Positions 49,025 to 58,449 of a DNA stretch of 64,000 nt are shown here, piece by piece. The notes below the pieces were generated by a model. That model was not told the origin of the DNA and searched no databases. It was given only the letters and a program-made list of their open reading frames with translations. The translations under genes and the position numbers were made by a program. The stretch comes from Thraustochytrium sp. TN22 (lineage: Eukaryota; Sar; Bigyra; Thraustochytrida; Thraustochytriidae). The DNA lies in the NCBI GenBank assembly GCA_013306675.1, contig JABLUY010000037.1:120780-184779 (forward strand), read 5' to 3'. Each line of letters begins with the position of its first letter. Positions within the stretch are counted from its first letter, which is position 1.

Positions 49025-52000
49025 CTACTTTACATTGATGACAAGGCTCTCGAGGTCGTGCTCGTCGAGGGGCTTGACGACTTCGCCCTTGGCAAGGTGG
49101 CGGGTTTCGTCATCGTCGTCTTCCTCCCCAGGAGACTCGTCGACCTCAGAGACGCCCGGGAGATGGCCGAGGCCAGGCGAGGAAGGTGTGTGGAGCTCGC
49201 TCGCCTTGGGCTTGCGCGGCAGCCGGGATTCGTTGTATTGGCGGTACGGATTGCGCGGCATGCGCATGGTCCCTCGCATCCTGGCTCTGGCGCCGCGCAG
49301 CTGCATGTAAGCGAGCGGAGTAATATAGTCGAGCAACGAGAGAATGAAGACGCTGGAGACGAGCTGGTTCCAAAAGTAGCGGCCCCACTTGTCGAGATGG
49401 AAGATGTTGCTCTCGTCGCTGCCCGTGACGATGTAGGTGGCGAGCGCAACGAGCGTAATGCAGCCGATAATATTGAAAAAGATGGCTCCGACGAAGAGCC
49501 GCGTAAAGCAGGCGGCAACCTGCATCTGCCGCACGGTGAGCACGATGGTGATGACGATGAAGAGCGAGCCGGAGAGCGCCAGGTAGTCCGCGTCGTAGTC
49601 GTTGTAAAAGACGAGCACGAAGGCGACGGCGCCGTGGGCAAGGCCGCGCAGAATCTGCGCGTCGACGAGCGCCGGGTGTAGGATGCGGTTGAGGCGCCCG
49701 ACGTCGTATAGGCGCGGGCGGCGCAGCACGTCGTAGACGCGCTTCTGGTCGCGGTCCATCATGCCGAGCGAGAAGACCGGGACAGCGATGAAGGCCTGGA
49801 AGACGACGTACTGAATGTTGCTAAAGGCCGGCGTGCCGCTGAAGCGGCAGATGAAGTTGTAGTAGAAGCTCACAAAGGTGAAGAGCAGGTTGGCGTAAAA
49901 GGTGAGCGAGATGGCCTTGGCCACGCGGACGTAGCCAAAGCGGCCATGCACGAGGAGTAGCGGCGCGAGGAACTTGAACTGCGCGATTGTAAAGTCGGCG
50001 GCGTTGACCGCGTGCGCGCCCTCCTTGCCAGAGATGCCCACGCCGACGTGGCCCTTCTCAATCATGGGCACGTCGTTGGCGCCATCCCCAATGGCAAGCG
50101 TGGTAGGCGTCGGGTGCACGTTGGACTTGACCAGGTCGACGAGCTCGGCCTTCTGGCCCGGCGACGCACGGCAGGCGATGACCACGCTGCACATGCGACC
50201 GAGCTTGAGAAAGGCGGCCTCGAGCGCCGGGTTGCGGTTGTCTTCACGGATGATGTGGTGCAGAATGTCGCCATCCACCACCATGGCCAGGTTTGGGTCC
50301 GCTTGCAGGCGCTCAGAGACCTTGCCGCGGCGGAAGATGGACAAGCAGCAGCCGATGAGGCCGCGGTGGTCGTTGTCGCCGCGATCCGAGTGCATGTTGC
50401 TGTACAGGAGGTTGCCTTGCGAGGCAAAGCCCATGCCGGAACTGCGATTCGAGGGCTGGTTCACATCCGTGCCCTGCGCAGCGCGCTCAATGTGCTCCTC
50501 GATGACGCGCAGCAGGTGCTCCTGCACATCGAACCTGGACCACGAAGCGCGCGACGTCCGGCTCATCTCCTCATCCGTGAGCGCGAGGTGCTCGGCCGTG
50601 AGCTTGACGAGCCGCGAGTGGTTGCTGATGAGCTCTGCAGACCGCCCAATGTTGATGGCGGTGGCCACCTTGTCGCCGGTGATGAGCCAGATGTTAATTT
50701 TGGCGGCGCGCAGGATGGAGATGGTCTGCGGGACGCCGTCCTGCAGACGGTCCTCGACGGCCGTCACGCCGAGCACGTCGAGATCCACCTCAATAAGGCG
50801 CGCCACCTCATCCAGCGCAGCCTTGCGCGCCTTGCCCGACAGCTGGCAGGCCACGTCGTGGCGAGCAGCCCACGTCTCGTACTCTGCATCGCCAATCTCG
50901 CGCTCCGCCACGACCAGCGTGCGGAGACCGTTCTCCGCAAACATGTTGAGCTCCGCCTTGACGTGCGGCAGGCTGGCCGAGGTCGCGTTCGCCACGGAGA
51001 GCATCTGATTGTCGGCCCCCTTGCAGAAGAGCACCTTGCGGCCCGGCTGCCGCGGGTCCAGGTAGACCACGGACATGCGCTTGCGGTCGCTAGTGAACGG
51101 GTTGATGGCCAGCACCTCCCAGCCCTCGAAGCGCGCGTGTTCGTGCGGGAAGCGAAAGGTATCGCCCTCCGGCTCGAAGGCGCTTGCCACGCGGTACGGC
51201 TCGGGCTCCGGTTTGCGCAGGCGCAAGCCGATCACCGACTCGCCCTCTGTGTACGCAAACTCAAAGCCGAGCGCCGCGGCGCCAAGCACGAGCGCCTCCT
51301 CGTCCGGGCTCTCCGCGTTATAGACCGGAATCTTGTCGCCGCCCGTCGCATTGGCCGCCGCGTTGGCCGCCGCCTCTGCACCGCGGCTTCCCGCGCTGCT
51401 GTGGCTCTCGTGGCGGCTGTGGCCTTCGCCGCTGGCCGTGCGACTGCCGTCCCAGGCCGGAACCGACTGCGAGCGGCTGTGGGCCGCCCCGCGCTGCGAG
51501 CCGGCCGCCGTTGCCGCGGCGGTCGGGGAGCGAGGCGAGCGGGGCGGGGTTGCCGCGTTGCCAGCGCCGAGCGTGCGCGGCGAGAGCGGCTCCGGCGCCA
51601 CGCCCTCCCCCGCCCCGGACGCCTGCACGAGCGACTGGTGCACCCGAGACGTGTCGGAGTCCATGCGCAGCCGCGGAATCTTGTCGCTCGTGGTGCGGCG
51701 GTGGCTGCCGCCGGGCATGAGGCGCTCGCTGCCGAAGAAGTGGTCGCTGCCGCTGAGGTCGCTACGGGCGGTGAGGCTCGAGCGGCGCAGCAGGCGCGTG
51801 CTGTCTTTGACAGGGCGGTTCACGGAGTCAGACTCGACCAAGACGGTGTGACAGAGCGCGAGGACCGTGAAGAAGTGCTGCAGGCGCTGGCGCTCGCCCG
51901 GGTCCGTGGCCGAGGCCGCGAGCGACTCCAAGACGTCATCAAAGCATGCCCGGGTCGCCTTGACGGGCGGCAGGTGGCGCTGCGCGAGCTCCTCGAGCTG

Positions 52001-53920
52001 CTTGGTGGTGCCGCAGCCGTAGATGCGGTCAGGCGTGGAGATGGCCACGAGGCGCATCTCGTTACGCGTCAGCGTGCCGGTCTTGTCCGAGAAGACCCAC
52101 TGCACCTGGCCAATCTCCTGCGCGAGCGAGGTCGTGTTGCAGCTGGCGAACTTGCCCGAGGCCTCGTCGAACATGTTGAGGTCCCAGCCAATGTACTTGG
52201 CCTGCATCACGTTGAGGCCCTCTTGGACAGCGTAGAGCAGAATGGGCAGGATCTGCCGGTATAGCACAAGGTAGGTGAGCAGCAGCGCGACGAAGGACGG
52301 CAAGATGTTGCCGGCCGACTCGGAGGTGTACCGCATGTACCATAGCTCGGTGGTGGGCTGAAACGCAAAGGTGGCCGCCAGGACCGAGGCGATGAGCAGG
52401 AGCGCCAGCATGATGAGCACCATGATGATGACCTGGTTCACCATGCGGTCCACCTTGGACTGCTTGATGCGCAGCGTGCGGCGCGAGAGGAGCGTCTTGG
52501 TCTGAACGCCCGTGTACAGCACGACGCCGTAGATCCAGTCCGTGTTGCGCAGCTCCGACCCGCGCAGCAGAATGTTCTCGCTCGAGAAGGAAATTGCGTG
52601 GGAGCCGTCGTCCTCGCGCGGGCGCATCACGACCCGGAAGGCGGACAACGAGCCTGACGGCCGCTCGTACACCACCTCGCGGCCGTCGAGCCAGTCGACC
52701 ACCAAAGGCAGCATGTTGTGGACCTGCTCGAGGATCTCCATTTTACACAGGCGCTTCTTCAGGTACGTCTCGCCGTCGATGTTGGCCGTCTGCACGTAGC
52801 AACACGGTTCTGTGTCGATGTCGCTCGTGGTGATGAGCAGGACGTCGGCCGGGCAGCTCGCGTTCTTGGTGAGACGGATCAGATCGCCGCGCCGCACGTC
52901 GCCCCAGGTCTTATCGACGAAGCCTTCGTGCTCGGCGTCGTACAGCTGCACGGGCTGCCCGTTGGTGGCGGCGTCCTTGCGCGAGCGCGCGCGGTCGTCA
53001 AGGAACTCGTTCGTCATGTTGAGCCCGAAGATGACCGTGAGCACGAAGAGGTTGCCCCAGGGCGACTGCGGCGAGTCGAAGAGACTCGTGTACGTGCCCA
53101 GCAGCATGACCACGACCACGATCGTGAAGAAGATGTTACCCGCGCGCCGGTACTGCAAAAGAAAGGACCGCGGCAGGAACGACCAGAACGTGTACTTGGT
53201 CGTGTACACGGCGTTCGTGACGGACTCCGGGTTCTCGCGCAGGCACTCTGTGCGCGTCCAGCCTTCCAGCTCCGCCTCGCGCAGCAGCTCCTTGACGCTC
53301 ATCGCGCCGGCGTGCGCCAGCGGCGGCGCAGCCGGCACGTCTTCGCCCGTGTCGCCGTCCTCGCTGTGGTCGCCGCCGGAGCCGTCCCTGTCGCGCGGCG
53401 GCGCGCGCCGGTCCGCCGCGAGCCTGGGCCTCGCCAGCGCCGCCTGCGCGTCCCCGCTCTCGCGGCCGTCGCTCCCCTCGCCGCCGTCGCCGTCGCCGTC
53501 GCCGCTGTCGCCGTCCGCCTCGCCGTCCTCGAGCGTCGTCGAGCTCGACCCTGCGCTGCGCGCGTCCGCGTCTGCCGCGTCTCCCGCGCGCGGCACGGGC
53601 GGCGGCGCCGGCAGCGCGCCGCCTTCCTCCGCCTCCACCTCCGCCTGCGCGTCCGCGCCGCCGCCCTCGCGGCCGCCGTCGCGCTCGCCGTCGTCGGCGT
53701 CGCCGGCCGCCTCATTGCGCCTCCCGCCATGGCTCGGGCCCGCGCCCGTGCCGCCCGGGCCGCCGGCCGCGCGCGCGCCGCGCGCCTCGCGCGCCGCCGC
53801 CGCCGCCGCCGGCCGCGCGCCGCGCGCCGCGCGCGCGCCGCGCCGGCCGAGCGAGCTGCGCGCGGAGGGCCGCGCGCGCGGGCGGCCGACCGGGTCTGCC
53901 GGCGGCAGGCAGGCCGCCAT
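49025..53920 (-). CDS. P4-type ATPase, phospholipid flippase
   Basis: The protein of about 1631 residues follows the P4 plan. The N-terminal signature is NPESVTNAVYTTKYTFWSFLP. The actuator loop is NIDGETYLKKR (DGET, specific to P4). The phosphorylation motif VFSDKTGTLTRNEM is near residue 610 and the hinge GDGANDVPMIEKGHVGVGISG near 1277, followed by the last six transmembrane helices (FVSFYYNFICRF, VPVFSLGMMD). It should move aminophospholipids from the outer to the cytosolic leaflet, usually with a Cdc50 partner not present in this window. The N-terminal 210 residues are acidic low-complexity. A Ser-rich insertion of about 180 residues lies in the nucleotide-binding domain. The start at 53920 is the first ATG next to supported coding; further upstream is Arg/Ala-rich. 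Confidence 0.92.
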   Translation of the reverse strand: MAACLPPADPVGRPRARPSARSSLGRRGARAARGARPAAAAAAREARGARAAGGPGGTGAGPSHGGRRNEAAGDADDGERDGGREGGGADAQAEVEAEEGGALPAPPPVPRAGDAADADARSAGSSSTTLEDGEADGDSGDGDGDGGEGSDGRESGDAQAALARPRLAADRRAPPRDRDGSGGDHSEDGDTGEDVPAAPPLAHAGAMSVKELLREAELEGWTRTECLRENPESVTNAVYTTKYTFWSFLPRSFLLQYRRAGNIFFTIVVVVMLLGTYTSLFDSPQSPWGNLFVLTVIFGLNMTNEFLDDRARSRKDAATNGQPVQLYDAEHEGFVDKTWGDVRRGDLIRLTKNASCPADVLLITTSDIDTEPCCYVQTANIDGETYLKKRLCKMEILEQVHNMLPLVVDWLDGREVVYERPSGSLSAFRVVMRPREDDGSHAISFSSENILLRGSELRNTDWIYGVVLYTGVQTKTLLSRRTLRIKQSKVDRMVNQVIIMVLIMLALLLIASVLAATFAFQPTTELWYMRYTSESAGNILPSFVALLLTYLVLYRQILPILLYAVQEGLNVMQAKYIGWDLNMFDEASGKFASCNTTSLAQEIGQVQWVFSDKTGTLTRNEMRLVAISTPDRIYGCGTTKQLEELAQRHLPPVKATRACFDDVLESLAASATDPGERQRLQHFFTVLALCHTVLVESDSVNRPVKDSTRLLRRSSLTARSDLSGSDHFFGSERLMPGGSHRRTTSDKIPRLRMDSDTSRVHQSLVQASGAGEGVAPEPLSPRTLGAGNAATPPRSPRSPTAAATAAGSQRGAAHSRSQSVPAWDGSRTASGEGHSRHESHSSAGSRGAEAAANAAANATGGDKIPVYNAESPDEEALVLGAAALGFEFAYTEGESVIGLRLRKPEPEPYRVASAFEPEGDTFRFPHEHARFEGWEVLAINPFTSDRKRMSVVYLDPRQPGRKVLFCKGADNQMLSVANATSASLPHVKAELNMFAENGLRTLVVAEREIGDAEYETWAARHDVACQLSGKARKAALDEVARLIEVDLDVLGVTAVEDRLQDGVPQTISILRAAKINIWLITGDKVATAINIGRSAELISNHSRLVKLTAEHLALTDEEMSRTSRASWSRFDVQEHLLRVIEEHIERAAQGTDVNQPSNRSSGMGFASQGNLLYSNMHSDRGDNDHRGLIGCCLSIFRRGKVSERLQADPNLAMVVDGDILHHIIREDNRNPALEAAFLKLGRMCSVVIACRASPGQKAELVDLVKSNVHPTPTTLAIGDGANDVPMIEKGHVGVGISGKEGAHAVNAADFTIAQFKFLAPLLLVHGRFGYVRVAKAISLTFYANLLFTFVSFYYNFICRFSGTPAFSNIQYVVFQAFIAVPVFSLGMMDRDQKRVYDVLRRPRLYDVGRLNRILHPALVDAQILRGLAHGAVAFVLVFYNDYDADYLALSGSLFIVITIVLTVRQMQVAACFTRLFVGAIFFNIIGCITLVALATYIVTGSDESNIFHLDKWGRYFWNQLVSSVFILSLLDYITPLAYMQLRGARARMRGTMRMPRNPYRQYNESRLPRKPKASELHTPSSPGLGHLPGVSEVDESPGEEDDDDETRHLAKGEVVKPLDEHDLESLVINVK

Positions 53921-54687
53921 GCCATGCCATCCATGCCCGCCGCCCGGCGGCCGGCGCGCGCGCGCGCGCCTCGCCGCCGGCTGGCGCGGGCCGGCGCGGG
54001 CTCGGCGGCGGCGCTGCCCGGCGGCTGCGCGGCGAGGCCGCGCTGCTGCCTGGCGCTGGTCATGGCAGCGCGTGCTCGTGTCGCAGAACCGCCTCGTCTC
54101 CCAGAACGGCGTCGACGTCGACGCGGCGCGGCGCGAGCGCGCGGAGGCGGCGGGCGTCGCGCGGAGCGAGCTGGGCAGGGAGCGCGTGTACTGGGAGGGG
54201 AGGAAAGGGCCGCCGAGGAATGGCGCGATGTGGGCACGAAGACGACTCGATGAGACGCGAGGACATGGGCGCGGGCGAGGCGAGAGAACGTGAGGGCCTG
54301 GCCGAACGTGAACGCGGGCCGAGGTGCGTCCAGGAAACGATCTATGACACAGCTGCAGCAAGCGCGACGAGCACGCGGGCAGACAGGCAAGTAGCAAGCA
54401 CGCAGGCAAGCACGGAAGCAAGCAGCAAGCACGCAGGCAAACAGCGACCACGGCCTACCACGCCAAGGTGACAAGGTTCATGGCAAGTTGCATGTTCCTC
54501 GACGCTGGGCCGAGAGCACTATGCAGCAGCATCAAGTCCGCAGTCGATGGTTGGCAAACAAACGCGCGTCTCGCCATCGCGCGTCTCACTCAGTGTCTCA
54601 GTCAGCGTGTCTTACAAGATGGTTGAATGATGGCCGATGTCGCCATCTGATGATCAGCTCTGATGATCGGCTCTGATGATCGCTAGC
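53921..54687. other. Spacer between ATAD3-like and P4-ATPase genes
   Basis: This 767-bp spacer includes the P4-ATPase upstream region. The left part is extremely GC-rich. The right part has AAGCAAGC/GCAAGCACGCAGGCAAG-type repeats near 54385-54440 and three TGATGATC(G/A)GCTC units near 54645-54680, just after the ATAD3 stop. No gene is seen. Confidence 0.4.
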
Positions 54688-57582
54688 CTAAGGCTTTCGA
54701 CGGAGAGGCGAGCCCGGGCTCGTCTTGTGGTCGTGCTCGCGAACGGTGTGGGAGAGGACCTGGTCAAAGATGGCGCGGGAGAGCGCCGGGCGGGCGGCGT
54801 CCGAGGGGGCGGCGCTGCCATAGACGTGAGCCTGCACGGAGGTCATGAGCTTGGCGATCTCGCGGCCGGAGAAGCCGGCAGTGAGGTCGGCGGTGCGGTC
54901 GAGCAGGTCGTCGCGCTTGAGCTCGGCCGGGATGTCGAGGCTGGAGGCAAGCGAGAGGTCAAAGTACTGGCGCACGAGGCGTCGGCGCTCGCCGAGGCTG
55001 GGCAGGTCAAAGAGCACAGACTCGTCGATGCGGTCGAGGACCGCGCTGTCGAGGTCGCGCGGGCGGTTCGAGGCGAGAATGAGCATGACGCGGCAGGAGG
55101 GCGCGCCGGTATGGTAGAGCAGCGCGGTGAGCGCGTTGCGCAGCGATTCGCTGATCCCGCCGGCGGCGTCGCGCGTGGCGAGGAAGGCGTCGGCCTCGTC
55201 AATGAAGAGCGCGACGCCGCGTGGCGTGCCGTTGGCCCACTCAAAGAGCTGGTGCAGCTCGGTGACGGCGCGGTCCTTGAGCGGCGCGACATCGGCGCCG
55301 CTCATGATGGCGTAGTCGAGGCCGCACCACTTGGCGAGGCGGCGCGCAACCATGGTCTTGCCCGTGCCGGGCGGCCCATAAAAGAGCAGGTGGCGCAGCG
55401 GCGTCCCGTTCAGGTGCGCAGCGCGCGTAGCGCGAGCCACGCGCTCAATCTGCGTGGCCTGCTCGGGCGGGAGCACGACGTCCGCCATGAAGCTCACGAA
55501 GGAGTCCTCCGCCGTGGCCTGGCCGCCGGCCGGCGCCGACTTGTCCGCGGCCTGGCCCTTGGCCTTGCGGCCAGCCTGGATGGCCGCCACGGCGGCGCGC
55601 ACCGCGGCCCGAGTCCGGCCGGCCGCCGCGACGCCCAAGGCCACAGTGCGCGCGAGCGGGCCCGAGCCGGTCTGCGAGGTCTCGCGCACGAGCGAGGGCT
55701 TGCCAAGGCGGTGCTCGAAGACCTTGCGCCAGTAAATGGCGGCCTCGCGAACCGCGTAGATGCCTAGCGCCAGCGCCACGAGCATGGCGAGGCCGGCAGC
55801 GACCTGCGTCGGGCTCTGCGCGGCCAACCGGAGCGCCATCGCCGCCTCCTCGAAGGTCGTCCGGATAGCCGCGACGGTCTGCTCGCGCGCGCGCTCGGCG
55901 TCCAGCGCGGCCATCTCCTTGCGCAGGTCGTGGTTGGCGCGCTCGCTCTGCGCGTCGGCCTCGCCCTGGGCCAGCACGCGTACGCGCTCCAGGTCGGTCT
56001 GCGCCTGCGCCTTGGCCACCTCAGCCTCAGCCTGCGCACGCAGCAGGTTGCGGTCGTGCTCGGCGCGCAGCGCGAGCTCGCGCGCCGTCGCCTCCTCGCG
56101 CGCCTGCAGCTGCGCCAGCTCGCGGTCGGAGCGCAGCGCCTCCTCGCGCTCCACGCGGGCCAGCGTCGCGTTCTCCTCGCGCTCGCGCCGCTCCGCCTCG
56201 ATGGCCGCAAGCTCGCGCGCCCGTTTCGTCTCCTCCACGGTGCGCGTGCGCTCCAGCTCGATGCGGGCCTCCTCGGCGCGGGCCTCGGCCTCGAGCGCCA
56301 GCCGCTTCTCCACGAGCTCCTGGCCCGCCTGCTTTTCGACGCGGGTTTCAAGCTCCGCGACCAATGTGCTCAGGCCCTCCAGGCCGGCGCGTAGGCCGGC
56401 CGCCGCCTCGTCCGCCTCCGCGCTCGTGCGACTCGCGTTCTGTGCGGCCTCCGCGACGACGGCCTCCACGGCGGCGCGCCAGGCGGCCGCCTCGGCCTCG
56501 AGCAGGCGCGCGGCCTCGCCCTGGGCCTCCTCGAGGCGGTCCACGCGCGTCGCAAGCTCCGCCACAGCGGTCTGCGCCGCCTGCGCGGCCGCCTCCACCT
56601 CGCGCACAGCGGCCGTCTGCGCCGCAGCGTGCTCGCTCAGCGCGCTGCGCGCCGTGTCGACAGCCTGGGACACCCTCACGTCGAGGTCCTCGCGCAGTGT
56701 CTGCAGCGCGGCGCCGGCCTGCGTTGCGGCCGTCTGCAGCTGCGCGAGCTCCTGGGCCACGCGCGCCTGGGCGTCGGCGCGCTCCTGGACACCCGCGTCG
56801 AGGCGGGCGCCTAGCTGCGTCAGCGTCGACGCGATGCCGCCTAGCTCCGTGGACAGCGCGCGGTGCAGGCCGGCCTGGTCCTGCACCTCGGCGCGCAGGT
56901 CCTCCTGCAGGCCGTCCACGCGCCGCCCCAGCGCCGTGCGCTCCGCCTGCTCATTGCGGCTCGCGTCCTCGAGCGCCGCCAGCACGCGCTCCAACTTGGC
57001 GGCGCCCTCGCTGCGCTGATGCGCCTCCTTGGCCAGGGTCTCCAGCTCCACGTGCTTGACGCGCAGCGTGTTGACGGCCTCGTGCGCCTGCTTGCCCGTG
57101 GACGCGTCCTCGGCGAGGCTGGACAGCGCCGTCTGCATTTCGTCCAGCGCCGCGCGCAGCTTCTTCGCGCGCCCGATCAGCTCCTGCGTCGCGCCCAGAT
57201 GCGCCATGAAGAGCGCCTCGCTGTGAAAGACGTGCACGTCCGACAGCACCGTCGGGTCCTTGTCGTCCACGTGGCCCACGGACCGTTTCGGGATGATGCC
57301 CACGGCGCCCGGCAGCAGCGGCTTGATCTCCTGCGCGATGATGCCCAGCTGCCGCCGCCCGAAGATCGGGTTGTAGAACTGCTCGTACACGTAGTCGAAC
57401 TCGCGCAGCTGCACGCGCTGCACCGCCTCCAGCAGCGACGCCGTGTCGGCGGACGTCACGTTCGTCTTGAGCCGCTCATCCGACACGACCCAGCCCTCCG
57501 CGGCCGCCGCCCTGGCCGACACGGCGGTCCACGCCGCCGTCACCAGAAGCATCATGGCCCATGCCATGGCCTTGTGCGCCAT
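54688..57582 (-). CDS. ATAD3: Signal peptide + ICA (peptidase S74) domain + coiled coil + TM + ATAD3 AAA ATPase
   Basis: The 964-residue uninterrupted ORF starts with a hydrophobic signal (MAWAMMLLVTAAWTAVSA). Residues 32-105 match the intramolecular chaperone of endosialidases and MYRF: VSDERLKTNV then RRQLGIIAQEIKPLLPGAVG. The Ser34/Lys39 dyad has the same spacing as the self-cleaving dyad of MYRF. A long Ala/Glu coiled coil (about 130-590) follows, with the ATAD3 N-domain pattern in its second half. A membrane helix (VAAGLAMLVALALGIYAV, near 597) precedes an ATAD3-type AAA domain: FYGPPGTGKT near 737, ALFIDEADAF near 790, and LASNRPRDLDSAVLDRIDESVLFDLP. ATAD3 is normally an inner mitochondrial membrane protein; the signal and ICA module are not part of it. 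The preceding GTG was rejected in favour of the ATG. Confidence 0.85.
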   Translation of the reverse strand: MAHKAMAWAMMLLVTAAWTAVSARAAAAEGWVVSDERLKTNVTSADTASLLEAVQRVQLREFDYVYEQFYNPIFGRRQLGIIAQEIKPLLPGAVGIIPKRSVGHVDDKDPTVLSDVHVFHSEALFMAHLGATQELIGRAKKLRAALDEMQTALSSLAEDASTGKQAHEAVNTLRVKHVELETLAKEAHQRSEGAAKLERVLAALEDASRNEQAERTALGRRVDGLQEDLRAEVQDQAGLHRALSTELGGIASTLTQLGARLDAGVQERADAQARVAQELAQLQTAATQAGAALQTLREDLDVRVSQAVDTARSALSEHAAAQTAAVREVEAAAQAAQTAVAELATRVDRLEEAQGEAARLLEAEAAAWRAAVEAVVAEAAQNASRTSAEADEAAAGLRAGLEGLSTLVAELETRVEKQAGQELVEKRLALEAEARAEEARIELERTRTVEETKRARELAAIEAERREREENATLARVEREEALRSDRELAQLQAREEATARELALRAEHDRNLLRAQAEAEVAKAQAQTDLERVRVLAQGEADAQSERANHDLRKEMAALDAERAREQTVAAIRTTFEEAAMALRLAAQSPTQVAAGLAMLVALALGIYAVREAAIYWRKVFEHRLGKPSLVRETSQTGSGPLARTVALGVAAAGRTRAAVRAAVAAIQAGRKAKGQAADKSAPAGGQATAEDSFVSFMADVVLPPEQATQIERVARATRAAHLNGTPLRHLLFYGPPGTGKTMVARRLAKWCGLDYAIMSGADVAPLKDRAVTELHQLFEWANGTPRGVALFIDEADAFLATRDAAGGISESLRNALTALLYHTGAPSCRVMLILASNRPRDLDSAVLDRIDESVLFDLPSLGERRRLVRQYFDLSLASSLDIPAELKRDDLLDRTADLTAGFSGREIAKLMTSVQAHVYGSAAPSDAARPALSRAIFDQVLSHTVREHDHKTSPGSPLRRKP

Positions 57583-58449
57583 GCCGGCCGCTGAGTCCAC
57601 GCGCAGCCGGGGCCTCAGCGCAGCGCAGCGCAGCGCAGCGTGCTGCTGCTGCTGCTGCTGCCGCCGCCGCCGCCGCCGCCTCGGCCCTGCTCGCGCGCGC
57701 TAGCCACGCGTCGAAAGGGGTCTGGGTCGCGCTCTGGGCTTCCGCACGTTCAACGGCAGCGGCAGGCGGCAACTGGCAGCGTCCCAGTGGGGCTCGCGCA
57801 GCGCAGCGCCGCGCAGCGCAGCGCAGCGCAGCGCAGCGCAGCGCAGCGCAGCGCAGCGCAGCGCAGCGCGCCGTTGCCGTGCAGTGAGGCCCCGGGCCGG
57901 ACCCGGCGGGCTGTCAAGTCAAGGTCGGCCGTCAAGGTGCGGAAAGCGTGGACCAGAGCGGGCAAGACCGTGGGATTCGAGCGTTTGATGGGGTGGTACC
58001 GCGGTGCCATCACCATCTCATGAATGTTGAACCATCTGAGAGGCTTGCGCACGCGAGCGCAAGAAAAGGTCCTGTAATCACTCCGCGCAACCAGCTCCTT
58101 GCGCCAGCGAGGCGCGTCAGAGGAAGACGTGCTTCTGTACGCGAGTGGGAGCAATCAGCCACAGAGAGTCTCTGTTAGGTTTTGCCGCGGCACCGACAGT
58201 GAATCAATTGACGTCCGCGCAGTCGTCGCCTTCCGCCACCTCCCTTGCCCGCGGATAGAAGCCGAAGGCCGCGGGACGTGTTCCACTTGTGTCGCGTTGA
58301 CCACCCATTGTATCCCGCTCCACTCGCCACGCCTGTGGCCGTGGAACCCGTTCCACCGCAAATGAGTTCACGTGACGTGAGACGTGACAATCGCCGCAGC
58401 AGCACGGCAGCAAAGCCGAAACTCGCGCGAAAGAGACTCGCTCAAGGCC
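57583..58449. promoter_or_regulatory. Divergent region ATAD3-like / kinase-like gene with GCGCA pentamer array
   Basis: This 867-bp region has CAGCG pentamers, CTG and CCG runs next to the ATAD3 start (57617-57678). A long GCGCA pentamer array follows at about 57796-57869. The right half is less GC-rich and unremarkable. The pentamers resemble, at reduced purity, those between METTL16 and the TauD-like gene. Confidence 0.5.
57796..57869. repeat. GCGCA pentanucleotide array, about 14 copies
   Basis: A nearly pure (GCGCA)n tract with one interruption (GCGCC) near 57806-57811. It lies about 215 bp upstream of the ATAD3-like ATG. Confidence 0.85.
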
